Assembly (NCBI RefSeq): GCF_014653195.1
Contig: NZ_BNAH01000003.1
Location: forward strand, 180,217-244,216
Source: Thalassotalea profundi
Lineage (GTDB): Bacteria > Pseudomonadota > Gammaproteobacteria > Enterobacterales > Alteromonadaceae
Length of the DNA: 64,000 bases
Reading direction: 5' to 3'
Within the stretch, counting starts at the first letter, position 1. Each line of letters starts with the position of its first letter. Position numbers and translations under genes: made by a program. The notes under the pieces were generated by a model. The model was not told where the DNA came from. It did no database searches and was given only the letters and a program-made list of their open reading frames with translations. Shown piece by piece: positions 54,254-63,159 of this stretch.

Positions 54254-55525
54254 TTATGCTTTATCTAATGCTTGACTCACATCAGCAATAATATCGTCTA
54301 TATGCTCGATCCCCACAGAAATTCTGATCAAGTCGACACTTACACCTGCAGAAGCAAGTTCTTCATCACTTAACTGTCTATGAGTAGTTGAAGCAGGATG
54401 ACATGCTAAAGATTTCGCATCACCAATATTAACTAACCGTAAAATCATCTCCAATGCATCTATAAACCTTGAACAGGCTTCAATACCGCCCTCAACACCA
54501 AAACTTATAATACCTGAGGCTTTTCCCTTAGTTATGTTTTTACAATGTTCAAAATAAGGACTACTAGGTAATGCGGCATAATTAACCCATTTAACTTTTT
54601 TATGTTGTTGCAAGAATGCAGCAAGCTTTTCAGCATTTTCACAGTGACGATCCATACGTAAGCCTAATGTTTCAAGTCCTTGTAAAAGCTGAAATGAACT
54701 CGTTGGTGATAGCGCAGCTCCAGTATTTCTCAAAGGAACCACTCGGCAACGGCCAATGTACGCCGCAGGACCAAATGCTTCGGTATAAACAACATTATGA
54801 TATGAAGGATCTGGCTCGTTGAAAGCAGGAAAACGCGTCTTATTAGCTACCCAGTCAAACTTGCCAGAATCAATAATAACACCACCAATGGTTGTACCAT
54901 GACCACCAATATATTTAGTGAGTGAATGCACGACAATATCAGCGCCAAGTTCAAATGGACGACACAAATATGGCGTTGCCACCGTATTATCAACAATTAA
55001 AGGCACACCATGTTTATGTGCTATCGCCGCTAAGCGGGGAATATCAACGATATTGCCTGCGGGGTTCCCAATAGACTCACAAAAAACCGCTTTAGTTTTA
55101 TGATCAATGGCTTTTTCAAAAGCGTCATAATCATTATGAGAGATCATGCGCGCTTCAATACCTTGTCTAGGGAATGAATGAGCAAAAAGATTATAAGTCC
55201 CTCCATACACTTCACTCGTACTAATAATGTTGTCACCAACTTCACATAAACATTGAATAGCATATGTAATAGCAGCCATACCAGAAGCAACACATAAGGC
55301 ACCAATGCCCCCTTCCATGGCTGCCATTCGTTTCTCTAACACATCTGTAGTCGGATTCATTATTCGAGTATAAATATTTCCCGCGACTTTTAAATCAAAC
55401 AAATCAGCCCCGTGTTGGGTATTATCAAAAGTATATGAAGACGTTTGGTAAATAGGTACCGCAGCCGATTTTGTGGTTTCTTCAGACTTATAACCTTCAT
55501 GAAGGGCAATTGATTCTAATTTCAT
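54254..55525 (-). CDS. metY: O-acetylhomoserine sulfhydrylase / aminocarboxypropyltransferase
   Basis: 423 residues from the ATG at 55525, with GGAG 9 bases upstream; the frame's TTG at 55540 overlaps that GGAG and is unlikely. PLP Lys is in VVHSLTKYIGGHGTTIGG (K204 with this start). The extended form, with SLGDAKSLACHPASTTH-type end (here NIGDAKSLACHPASTTHRQLS), distinguishes MetY from MetB. It makes homocysteine directly from O-acetylhomoserine and sulfide. Together with metC the organism has both direct sulfhydrylation and transsulfuration enzymes. A MetJ-like operator lies 149-164 bases upstream of the chosen ATG. Confidence 0.93.
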   Translation of the reverse strand: MKLESIALHEGYKSEETTKSAAVPIYQTSSYTFDNTQHGADLFDLKVAGNIYTRIMNPTTDVLEKRMAAMEGGIGALCVASGMAAITYAIQCLCEVGDNIISTSEVYGGTYNLFAHSFPRQGIEARMISHNDYDAFEKAIDHKTKAVFCESIGNPAGNIVDIPRLAAIAHKHGVPLIVDNTVATPYLCRPFELGADIVVHSLTKYIGGHGTTIGGVIIDSGKFDWVANKTRFPAFNEPDPSYHNVVYTEAFGPAAYIGRCRVVPLRNTGAALSPTSSFQLLQGLETLGLRMDRHCENAEKLAAFLQQHKKVKWVNYAALPSSPYFEHCKNITKGKASGIISFGVEGGIEACSRFIDALEMILRLVNIGDAKSLACHPASTTHRQLSDEELASAGVSVDLIRISVGIEHIDDIIADVSQALDKA

Positions 55526-55673
55526 GCTTTTTGTCTCCAAACTAAATTAATGATTTACGGGCATATTGCCCTATGAGCCTTCTATCAATATAAAAATGCG
55601 ATAATGCTATTAGTGATGATATTGATTCTTTAACTAATACGTTTTATCAGTGACTGAACAAAAACGAAGCAAT

Positions 55674-55689
55674 AGAAGTCTAGCCATCT
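55674..55689. promoter_or_regulatory. MetJ-like met box upstream of metY
   Basis: AGAAGTCTAGCCATCT, identical to the 16-mer at 52246-52261. It lies between metY and the rsuA-family gene. Confidence 0.8.
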
Positions 55690-55766
55690 AAAACAATAAA
55701 TACAATAAATTTATTCAACTAAGTAATAAAGGAAGGTTATGTAGCTGGATGGTTAATTAAAAAGCG

Positions 55767-56489
55767 TTATTTATCATAAGATTGAAAAACTTTTTCAACT
55801 TCTAATGAAGTTAAATAGCGACTCTGTCCTGATAATAAACTATCGTCTAATGCAAGATTGCCGATAGACTCCCGATGTAAGCCAATAACGGGGTTACGAA
55901 AACGGCCAAACATACGTTTTATTTGATGGTAGCGCCCTTCTGTTAACTCAACTTGCGCGATATGATCAGACAATATCCTTAAGGTGGCAGGTTGTGTTGT
56001 GATATTTTCAAATGGAAAGTACATGCCGCTTTCGAAAGCTGAAATGTAATCATCAGTCAACGGGTTTTTAAGGGTCACTAGATAGCGTTTTTTAACTTTT
56101 TTATCTGGTGATGTTATCCTTTCAGACCAGCGACTATCGTTGGTTAATAGCACTAAACCTGAAGTATTTAAATCTAAACGCCCCACAATATGTAATTGGT
56201 CTTTCTCTTGAATAGTTAATAAATCAATCACTGTTTTATGTTGTTTATCTTTAGTTGCACTAACCACGCCTGTTGGTTTATGTAACATGACATAGCATGG
56301 CGTATTATTTTGTAATACTTTATTATCTAACACAATTTTTGAAAACTTATCAATGATGACACTTATGTCACTTGCCGGTTCACCATCAATAATAATACGC
56401 TTTTGCGCAACGAATAAACGCACATCGCGTCGACTAATGTTACATTTTTCACTGACAAAGCGATCAAGACGTGCGCGACTAATTGACAT
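55767..56489 (-). CDS. rsuA: RsuA-family 16S rRNA pseudouridine synthase
   Basis: 240 residues. N-terminal S4-like RNA-binding domain (about 1-55), then the RluB/RsuA catalytic domain with the Asp in VGRLDLNTSGLVLLTND, KRYLVTL and EGRYHQIKRMFGRFRNPVIGLHR. RsuA makes pseudouridine 516 in 16S rRNA; the length fits RsuA rather than the longer RluB. Reads in the same direction as metY, 241 bases upstream of it, and is followed by that gene's met-box region. Confidence 0.9.
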   Translation of the reverse strand: MSISRARLDRFVSEKCNISRRDVRLFVAQKRIIIDGEPASDISVIIDKFSKIVLDNKVLQNNTPCYVMLHKPTGVVSATKDKQHKTVIDLLTIQEKDQLHIVGRLDLNTSGLVLLTNDSRWSERITSPDKKVKKRYLVTLKNPLTDDYISAFESGMYFPFENITTQPATLRILSDHIAQVELTEGRYHQIKRMFGRFRNPVIGLHRESIGNLALDDSLLSGQSRYLTSLEVEKVFQSYDK

Positions 56490-56496
56490 TTTCTAT

Positions 56497-57057
56497 TTAT
56501 TTTACCTGAGAGGTTATTTTTAGGTCTAATGCCCTAGTTTGCTTAAAGATCACAACTGAAAATAATAACTCAGTTATCCCCCCAATAAATGCACCAACCA
56601 CAAAACTATACCCCATTAATATACACAACATACCAGAAAACATTAGAATTGCGCCTAAAACCCAATACGTTTTATTTCCATATAACGTGTTAAAAATTAA
56701 ATACCGCACACCAATAATTAGCAACATAATTGGATAAAACCATTGAGTCTGAATTTTAGCCACAGCAAATGCTATAAATAACCCTACAAACAATATAATG
56801 GTACTCTCTAATGCAAGTTTACCTAATGGATTTTCTAATTGGTGACTACCAGAGCGCTTGAGTATTTTTGACAACAACATGGCTAAAGGATGAATAAACA
56901 TACCGCCAAAGAATAAAGCCAACATGCTGATTTCGTTTGAGTATAGTAACGCGGCGGTCCCTGCCATACACCACACTAAACCAGAAACCAAAATCCCGGT
57001 TGCACCACCAACATATGAGGTATGCATATCATTTTGTGCTTGTTTAAAATCCATCAT
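56497..57057 (-). CDS. DUF7010-like integral membrane protein
   Basis: 186 residues with six hydrophobic segments and a short charged C-terminus. The pattern MDFKQAQNDMHTSYVGGATGILVSGLVWCMAG and FIHPLAMLLSKILKRSG matches my recollection of DUF7010, a small membrane family of unknown role. Two adjacent ATGs (57057 and 57054) could start it. It lies 7 bases upstream of rsuA and 26 bases downstream of the GNAT-peptidase gene, so all four genes 55767-59680 may be one leftward operon. Confidence 0.75.
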   Translation of the reverse strand: MMDFKQAQNDMHTSYVGGATGILVSGLVWCMAGTAALLYSNEISMLALFFGGMFIHPLAMLLSKILKRSGSHQLENPLGKLALESTIILFVGLFIAFAVAKIQTQWFYPIMLLIIGVRYLIFNTLYGNKTYWVLGAILMFSGMLCILMGYSFVVGAFIGGITELLFSVVIFKQTRALDLKITSQVK

Positions 57058-57083
57058 TGTCCAAAAATTTAAAATCGTAAGAA

Positions 57084-58232
57084 TTAATTTAGCTTATCAT
57101 TAGGTAGCTTAATAGCAACTGCCGTACGAAGTTTCCCTGAGCCAAACATCGACATTTTATCGAAATTATCGCGTGAAATAGGTAAATACTGACAGTCTAT
57201 AGGTAATTGGTATTTAGCATCTAAATCAGGATCATTAACATAGAAACAAAGATCATCGAATCCCGTTATTGTTACCCAATGTGGCACTTTTTTACCATCT
57301 AATCGATATGTGCTAATTAACATAATAATCGTGTAACCCTCACTCAAAAATTTAGTGAGTTGCGACTGATTAATATCGCAATATTCTATATCCACACCTA
57401 ACGTTTCAGCTTGTTCAACAAATTGCTGGTGAACACTTTCCATTATTTGCTTTTTATGGCTAGACCTTACGCCATCAATAAATAATGGCGTTTGCTGATT
57501 AATAAAAGTCTTAGTATTAAAACCGCGTTTTTTAGCCGCATTAGCTAAACCTATTGGATGACAACCACCATGACCCGATGTCATAAAAATAGTGGTAGAC
57601 TCACGCCATAAATCAAGTTCTAAACCTTGCTCCATCAATATCGTGTTATCTAAGCTATTCATCGCCATCATTAAAGAGGCGGGTCCACAAGTAAATTCTG
57701 TTGTTTGTTGGTACCAGTTTGTCGCATGTTGAAAATCAGATGGTTGCTTTCGTAACAACTGTTTTTGCATACGAAAAGCGTCACTATGATCTTCGTAATA
57801 ATCACTATATTCGCCAAAAACACGATAATTTAAACGCTTATATAAACTCAATGCGCTGTAATTGCTCTTTGAAACTTCTAGCCGTAAATAATAGCGATTA
57901 CGTTGTAATGTTTCAGTTTCAAGTTCAGTAAGTAATTCACTAGCAATATTTTTCCCTCGCCATTTAGGATTAACCGCCAGCGAATATAAACGAGCTAAAC
58001 GAGTGCCTTTATGACACCAAACTAAACCATACCCAACAAGTTCACTTGCATTTTCGTCGTTTCCAATGGTTTCTGCTAACACCAAAATTCCATGGCTTGC
58101 TTTAATCCAATGACGAAAACTCCGCTTACTTAATTTATCATATTCAAAACACGTGTTTTCTAATGACACGAGTGCATTTAAATCGTTATCGGTGGCAAAA
58201 CGATAGAAAAACTGACCTTTAGTTTTGTGCAT
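57084..58232 (-). CDS. GNAT acetyltransferase fused to C39-like (papain-fold) peptidase
   Basis: 382 residues. N-terminal GNAT domain (about 8-155) with the acetyl-CoA loop LAVNPKWRGKNIASELL and LEVSKSNYSALSLYKRLNYRVFGEYSDYY. The C-terminal peptidase_C39-like domain (about 172-378) has C182 in EFTCGPASLMMA, H318 in VPHWVTITGF and D334 in VNDP, the complete triad. No signal peptide or membrane helix, so it is cytoplasmic. Starts 2 bases after the RimK-like ATP-grasp gene. Iyer and colleagues (2009) described this fusion beside RLAN-type ATP-grasp ligases as a predicted peptide-modifying system; product and target are unknown. Confidence 0.88.
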   Translation of the reverse strand: MHKTKGQFFYRFATDNDLNALVSLENTCFEYDKLSKRSFRHWIKASHGILVLAETIGNDENASELVGYGLVWCHKGTRLARLYSLAVNPKWRGKNIASELLTELETETLQRNRYYLRLEVSKSNYSALSLYKRLNYRVFGEYSDYYEDHSDAFRMQKQLLRKQPSDFQHATNWYQQTTEFTCGPASLMMAMNSLDNTILMEQGLELDLWRESTTIFMTSGHGGCHPIGLANAAKKRGFNTKTFINQQTPLFIDGVRSSHKKQIMESVHQQFVEQAETLGVDIEYCDINQSQLTKFLSEGYTIIMLISTYRLDGKKVPHWVTITGFDDLCFYVNDPDLDAKYQLPIDCQYLPISRDNFDKMSMFGSGKLRTAVAIKLPNDKLN

Positions 58233-58234
58233 TT

Positions 58235-59680
58235 TTAACGACCACGATCTTCTAATCGACGATGAAACTCAGCCATTATTTGCATATACAATTCATCTTT
58301 TAAGTAAGCGTCTTCAACTTTATAATCAATACTTGGGTTATCGTTAACTTCAAGCACATACGCTTTATTATCTACATCTTTTATATCTACACCGTAAAGC
58401 CCCATACCAACAACGCTGCTAGCACGTAACGCGGCATCAAGTACATATTTTGGCACTTCAAATGTAGGTAAAGTTTCAAAACCACCTGAAAAAAAGCGTT
58501 TCGCATTATGGTTATAAATCTGCCAATGATCACGTGCCATTAAATATTTACATGCATAAATAGCTCTGCCATTTAATACACCAATACGCCAATCAAATTC
58601 GGTATATAAATATTCTTGCACTAATACCAGCGCACTCATTTTAAAGAGTTCATTAAGCTTATTTGATAATTCCTCACGATCTTTAGCTTTAAAAACACCG
58701 TTAGAAAATGATCCCTCTGGCATTTTTAATACCACAGGATAATTAAACATACTTTCTAATAAACTTATCGTCTCAGAACTTTGATCACTAACCACTTGCG
58801 TTTTTAAGCTACGTACTTTTTTGTAATTAAAGGCATCGTGCAAATACACTTTATTACAACAACGCAAAATAGAGGCTGAGTCATCAATAACCACCAAGCC
58901 TAAATCTTCAGCCTTGCGTGCTAATCGATACGTATGATGGTCAATTGCAGTTGTTTCACGAATAAATAACGCATCGTAATGCGCAATATCATCTAACTGA
59001 TCAATACTTACGACTTCCGCATTAATACCGTACTTATAAGCAGCTTTAACAAAGCGAGCGATAGCCTCCTTATTACTTGGTGGCACTTTATCTTCATGAT
59101 CAACTAATATAGCCATATCCCAACGAAAGTTTTTTCGTTTGTTATTAATACGCCAAACTGTTTGTTTAAATTCGTCAAGGTGTTGGAGAAATGTCAGCTG
59201 TTGACTTTCATTAAGATCCGAAAAAGAAATACGAGTAATAGCTATATTTGGCTTGCCATCAGCAAGTTGAACATTCAAATTAAGCAAAGGCGCCGGATAT
59301 AAAGCAAAAATTTTAGCTGTTAACTTATCAAGTTCGCTATTATCGGTTTTACCAAATAATATGTGCTTATTAACGACAGTATCTAAGCCTCTCAACAAAT
59401 GAGAAAAAACTGCGCTACTATCGCTATCATGAGTGATATTACGTAATCCATTAATGGTTTTTAAACTCGGTAGCACAAAATGATTCCGCGCTTCAGCAAG
59501 TAATGAACAATAATAACCTTTACTTAAATATTGCTCTGTATCACACAAATTTATAATGCGTGTTTTAGGTTCATTTAATTTAGGATATTCACGTAAATAT
59601 TTTTCAAAACTGATAACATCAGGTCGGCCTTCACCCAGGTCTACATGCTCATTATCTACAACAATAAGTGTTTTATACAC
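58235..59680 (-). CDS. RLAN-domain RimK-like ATP-grasp ligase
   Basis: 481 residues. An N-terminal RLAN domain (about 1-150: LIVVDNEHVDLGEGRPDVISFEKYLREYP, CDTEQYLSKGYYCSLLAEAR), a pre-ATP-grasp region, then a RimK-type ATP-grasp domain (about 285-475). The domain carries FNYPVVLKMPEGSFSNGVF, LVQEYLYTEFDWRIGVLNG, DIKDVDNKAYVLEVNDNPSID and metal ligands at the end. Such enzymes join amino acids or peptides to a carboxylate through an acyl-phosphate. It is much longer than ribosomal-S6 RimK (about 300), so S6 glutamylation is not implied. First gene of the four-gene leftward cluster; a promoter-like region with a palindrome lies at 59801-59816. Confidence 0.88.
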   Translation of the reverse strand: MYKTLIVVDNEHVDLGEGRPDVISFEKYLREYPKLNEPKTRIINLCDTEQYLSKGYYCSLLAEARNHFVLPSLKTINGLRNITHDSDSSAVFSHLLRGLDTVVNKHILFGKTDNSELDKLTAKIFALYPAPLLNLNVQLADGKPNIAITRISFSDLNESQQLTFLQHLDEFKQTVWRINNKRKNFRWDMAILVDHEDKVPPSNKEAIARFVKAAYKYGINAEVVSIDQLDDIAHYDALFIRETTAIDHHTYRLARKAEDLGLVVIDDSASILRCCNKVYLHDAFNYKKVRSLKTQVVSDQSSETISLLESMFNYPVVLKMPEGSFSNGVFKAKDREELSNKLNELFKMSALVLVQEYLYTEFDWRIGVLNGRAIYACKYLMARDHWQIYNHNAKRFFSGGFETLPTFEVPKYVLDAALRASSVVGMGLYGVDIKDVDNKAYVLEVNDNPSIDYKVEDAYLKDELYMQIMAEFHRRLEDRGR

Positions 59681-59800
59681 AATCGGTAACCCTCAAAGAA
59701 ATTAAGTCATACTATTTAAAATGTTATGCTGTAAAAGGATGTTTTTTCTGTAGATATAGGACGGATTTTGAGTTCGTGATAATCAACGGCGCGGCATAAC

Positions 59801-59816
59801 GCGCTAAATTTAGCAC
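59801..59816. promoter_or_regulatory. Near-perfect palindrome upstream of the ATP-grasp gene
   Basis: GCGCTAAATTTAGCAC, 121-136 bases before the ligase start; on the minus strand a TTGAAA followed by AT-rich sequence lies just upstream. It may be an operator for the ligase/GNAT-peptidase operon. It is not shared with any other gene in the window. Confidence 0.4.
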
Positions 59817-59930
59817 TTTTATTAGAATATGCAAATATTATTTCAAGAGTTTGAAAATTAAATATTTACCCTTAAAAATCAATGACTAACGAAGGTAAAA
59901 ATGCACATGATTATTTATTGTCAAACTTAC

Positions 59931-60803
59931 TTATTCAGCTTTTAAATAGTCTAAAGTATCAACCATTTCAAATTTAGGGCTTCGCTTTATAAACTCTCTT
60001 AAAAAAGCCGTATGTGCCGATCCCATGAGAATAAATACCCGATCGTTTTTATTCATTTTAATCCGGTTAAGGTTAGAATAAATTTTCATGTTTCTGTGAT
60101 AAAAAAGTGCTGCATTGTCTGCCCCCTCAAATTTATCATCCATACCAACATATAACAGTTTATCGGCATTGGCATTGATTGATGCATCAAGATTTATTGG
60201 ATGATTAATGAACCTCAATTTATCAAGTAAAGAAAGCGACTCATACTTTTTATCGAGTTCGGCAAGTTCTGGATAATTTTTAAAGGGATTATTAGTAATT
60301 TCTAAGTAGGTTTCAGGATCTATCGAATTGGTAAGTTCAGGACTATTTTCAATGAAATCACCTACGCTGTAGTTATATCCCATGTGATTATCTATGCCAT
60401 AAATTTTGTCAATTTTGTTAAGCCTAGCAACATCAAACGCGATCATACTAGTTTCACCACTTGAGATTATTAACTCAGATGGTTGCTTTAAAAATTGTTG
60501 GTATAGTAAGTTAAGTTTTTCATTTTCTTCAGGGAGAGATTCGACACAAATAATAGTTGGACGAAATTTTGCGATCATTTTAGAGATCGCTCTTACGTCT
60601 TTATGTAAGTTTTTATCTTCTTCGTCAAATTCAGTGCTATGCGCATCAGATGTGGGGCCAAAATGAAAAGTACCGAAATTAAGCACTTTAATTTTCGAAT
60701 GCTTTACCTGCATCTTAGTTGCCTGTAAGGCATTGTTTTCTCGGCTTTCCACATTAAAGCTTAATAACACTAGAAAACTTATCATTATCACTGTGTATCG
60801 CAT
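59931..60803 (-). CDS. DUF5694/TraB-like exported protein
   Basis: 290 residues with a signal peptide (MRYTVIMISFLVLLSFNVESREN). The fold pattern of the TraB/PrgY-like or ChaN-like families is seen in VLNFGTFHFGPTSDAHS, the acidic ESLPEEN, and FILMGSAHTAFLREFI near the end, with conserved His/Glu/Asp that could bind a metal. This matches DUF5694. In related families, such domains may be peptidases or esterases, but no activity is shown here. First in the run of small leftward genes; SD AAAGGAAA lies before the ATG. Confidence 0.78.
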   Translation of the reverse strand: MRYTVIMISFLVLLSFNVESRENNALQATKMQVKHSKIKVLNFGTFHFGPTSDAHSTEFDEEDKNLHKDVRAISKMIAKFRPTIICVESLPEENEKLNLLYQQFLKQPSELIISSGETSMIAFDVARLNKIDKIYGIDNHMGYNYSVGDFIENSPELTNSIDPETYLEITNNPFKNYPELAELDKKYESLSLLDKLRFINHPINLDASINANADKLLYVGMDDKFEGADNAALFYHRNMKIYSNLNRIKMNKNDRVFILMGSAHTAFLREFIKRSPKFEMVDTLDYLKAE

Positions 60804-60839
60804 TGCCTAATTTCCTTTTAATTAGCAGTATTCCAATTA

Positions 60840-61748
60840 TTATTTTTCAAAAACATTCTTAGCATCAAAATATTTATCTAGGTAAGCTTTATTAGAGCCT
60901 TGGTTTCTTAAATACTTTTCATCCCAGCCTTTACTTTTTGCAATAGCAGCCACTCTACCTTGACCATTAAACAGTACGTCGGGCACATTAATAGCGATAG
61001 GATCTTCATAGGCGTCTTTAGGCGAAATTACTTTCCACCCTTGCATACGTATATGCTCAATCAAATCACCAACAAACAAAGCGGCTATGTCATTTTCATG
61101 TAGCAATAAAATATGTTTTGGTGACCGTCCTATAGATTTTTGAGCAAGTTCATCATAAAAAAGAATAGATCCCCATAGAATATCAATATAGGCAGATTTT
61201 AGTGCTTCATAATTGATTTTATTGCCATCAGCTAAAGCCTTTTGCAGTAAAGCATCCATATACCAATCGAAATTATCAACCGTTACATAGCCATTGTTAT
61301 AATTTAATTCCTGCAAATGTTGGCGAATACGATCTCTCGTCTTTTTATCTTTTCCTTCATCAAGATAAGGGTAACGATAAAAAGGCACTAAATTATCAAA
61401 ATGGCTTAATTGCTTATGTGCTTCAGTTATGCCTTGAAGATAAGTTTCAATCCCTTTTTGATGAGGAAATAAGTGTTGGTGACTGTGATTCCCAAGATAA
61501 AATCCCGCCTCAGCATAAGCCTCTACGCGTTTTTGGGTTTTATTTGTGATGTTGTTCGTTGTTATAAAAAAGAAAACATCTGGTACATTTAACTTTTTTA
61601 ATGCGGTTATTAATTTTTGGGTTCTTTGCTCACCAGAATACAAATTTGAATCGGGTAACGGAGCGTCATCAAATGTAATCGCTATTTCTTTCGAGTTAAC
61701 GGCAATTGACGTAAACAATAATAAAAATAAGCAAAACACCTTATTCAT
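60840..61748 (-). CDS. Exported polysaccharide deacetylase (CE4/NodB type)
   Basis: 302 residues with a signal peptide (MNKVFCLFLLLFTSIAVNS). NodB motifs are all present: motif 1 AITFDDAP (catalytic base and metal Asp), motif 2 GNHSHQH (metal His residues), motif 3 FYRYPYLDEG, and the late LLLHENDI. It removes N- or O-acetyl groups from chitin-like, xylan-like or peptidoglycan substrates in the periplasm. It is longer than a minimal NodB domain, with an extra C-terminal part (SPKDAYEDPIAINVPDVLFNGQGR). Substrate unknown. Confidence 0.88.
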   Translation of the reverse strand: MNKVFCLFLLLFTSIAVNSKEIAITFDDAPLPDSNLYSGEQRTQKLITALKKLNVPDVFFFITTNNITNKTQKRVEAYAEAGFYLGNHSHQHLFPHQKGIETYLQGITEAHKQLSHFDNLVPFYRYPYLDEGKDKKTRDRIRQHLQELNYNNGYVTVDNFDWYMDALLQKALADGNKINYEALKSAYIDILWGSILFYDELAQKSIGRSPKHILLLHENDIAALFVGDLIEHIRMQGWKVISPKDAYEDPIAINVPDVLFNGQGRVAAIAKSKGWDEKYLRNQGSNKAYLDKYFDAKNVFEK

Positions 61749-61803
61749 TTAAACGACCCCTTCTAAAAATTTTTCCTGAAACTAAATATGAGTTTAAATA
61801 TGC

Positions 61804-62151
61804 TTAACTCGTTAATTCTGTAATGTGCCATAGTTCACCTGACGGCCCCCACAAATAAATAACTTTGCCCCAAGGCTCTTTTTTAATAGGTTCATATCTA
61901 AACTCAAAACCGTTTAAATTAGAAATCGTGTTATAAGCTTCATCTATATCCGTTACAACCAACTGAAACATTAGGTTTTTCGCAAATTCTTCATTATAAA
62001 AATTTTGAAGAAAGAAAGTACATTCACCATTTTCAAATAAAGATAAATCATCGCTAACATAATCCATTTTAAAGCCTAACGCTTGATAAAACGATTGAGA
62101 CGTTTCGTATGACTTACTCGGAATAAACACTCGAATATCATCAACTTTCAA
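61804..62151 (-). CDS. VOC/glyoxalase-bleomycin-resistance-like protein
   Basis: 115 residues. One vicinal-oxygen-chelate half-module pair: DDIRVFIPSKSYETSQSFYQALGFKMDYVSDDLSLFENG and YEPIKKEPWGKVIYLWGPSGELWHITEL. The start is a TTG at 62151 with AAAGGAG 7 bases upstream. The usual first metal His is replaced (VRVFIPS rather than H), so it may not be a metalloenzyme; members of this subgroup often have no known activity. Small VOC genes are frequent integron cassettes. Confidence 0.82.
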   Translation of the reverse strand: MKVDDIRVFIPSKSYETSQSFYQALGFKMDYVSDDLSLFENGECTFFLQNFYNEEFAKNLMFQLVVTDIDEAYNTISNLNGFEFRYEPIKKEPWGKVIYLWGPSGELWHITELTS

Positions 62152-62185
62152 ATAAAGACTCCTTTGTTAAATACAAAAGTTATTT

Positions 62186-62560
62186 CTAACTGTTCAATAA
62201 AATAAAAATAGAACACAGTGTGAAAACAATACCAAAATTAAAACAAAATTTTGCATACCATAAAGGCACTTTTATTTGCTCTAGCTTATCCGTGTCTATT
62301 TTTGAAACTATCCATATTCCATAACACCAACCGAGTATATTATGAGTAAGATACAAAACAGGGATCAATAATTGCAACGGCTGAAAATCGAGTGTAAATA
62401 ATGCAAAAGCAGACGTGATTGCCCAGAAAAAACCAATAAAAGAAAGTACTACCACTCTCCCACTAGTATTAACCACACCATTATTTTTCGTCGTAATGTA
62501 ACCACCATAAGTGTCGACTAAGCCAATAACAACACTCAACGCTATATATATTTCTAACAT
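62186..62560 (-). CDS. Hypothetical four-helix membrane protein
   Basis: 124 residues with four hydrophobic segments (about 2-20, 36-58, 66-88, 105-122) and the motif GLVDTYGGYITTKNNGVV between the first two. I do not recognise a family. No signal peptide beyond the first helix. Reads in line with its VOC and GNAT neighbours, 34 bases before VOC. Confidence 0.7.
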   Translation of the reverse strand: MLEIYIALSVVIGLVDTYGGYITTKNNGVVNTSGRVVVLSFIGFFWAITSAFALFTLDFQPLQLLIPVLYLTHNILGWCYGIWIVSKIDTDKLEQIKVPLWYAKFCFNFGIVFTLCSIFILLNS

Positions 62561-62662
62561 TACTTTTATACTTTCTCTATCTGTTTAAATGAATTTAATA
62601 ACACTATATATTTCTAGCTTTGGGCAACTTCCCATTAAATGATTCAATGCATAGAATCACTG

Positions 62663-63145
62663 TTATAGTGTGTTGATAAGGAGTTTATCTCCCAATTTCC
62701 TTGTCATAAAATAACTGTTCGGATCTAACTTATAATCTGAAAATGGTTCACAATAGGTAAAACCGAACTTTTCATAAAGCTTTCTAGCAGGCAGGAAGAA
62801 ATCTTGAGTGCCTGTTTCTAAGCTCACCTTTTGATACCCTCTCTCTATTGCCGCATTTAAAGCATGTGAAAGAAGCGCTGTACCCACGCCAGATTTACGA
62901 GAAGCATTAGCTGTTCTCATTGATTTTATTTCGATATGTTGAGGTGTTAATTGTTTAATAGCAATACAACCTTGTAGCTTGTTATCATTCCAGCCACTAA
63001 AAAACGTGATTTCAGGTGATTTAAGTGCATCCACATTTAAAGCATGAACACTTTCAGGCGGCGAAGTCGCGTACATATCAGCCAAATGCTCTTTCAGTAG
63101 CGCTATAACTTCACCACCTGATAAGTCGTCTATTTTTATTTCCAA
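62663..63145 (-). CDS. GNAT-family N-acetyltransferase
   Basis: 160 residues, complete GNAT fold: FFSGWNDNKLQGCIAIKQL, MRTANASRKSGVGTALLSHALNAAIERGYQKVSLETGTQ and ARKLYEKFGFTYCEPFSDY. The start is a TTG at 63145 (MEIKIDDLSGGEV); no better ATG is near the family N-terminus. Its TAA stop falls in CTATAACA, and the start lies right after GGGGCTTAGCGTTTG, so both ends resemble cassette junctions. Substrate unknown. Confidence 0.86.
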   Translation of the reverse strand: MEIKIDDLSGGEVIALLKEHLADMYATSPPESVHALNVDALKSPEITFFSGWNDNKLQGCIAIKQLTPQHIEIKSMRTANASRKSGVGTALLSHALNAAIERGYQKVSLETGTQDFFLPARKLYEKFGFTYCEPFSDYKLDPNSYFMTRKLGDKLLINTL

Positions 63146-63159
63146 ACGCTAAGCCCCAA

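Noticed and set aside
59781..59816. GCGTTATGCCGC beside the palindrome as a second attC site
   Set aside because: The 7-base core resembles an attC end, but no matching partner arm or cassette boundary was found up to the DUF5694 stop; the region looks like the ligase promoter.
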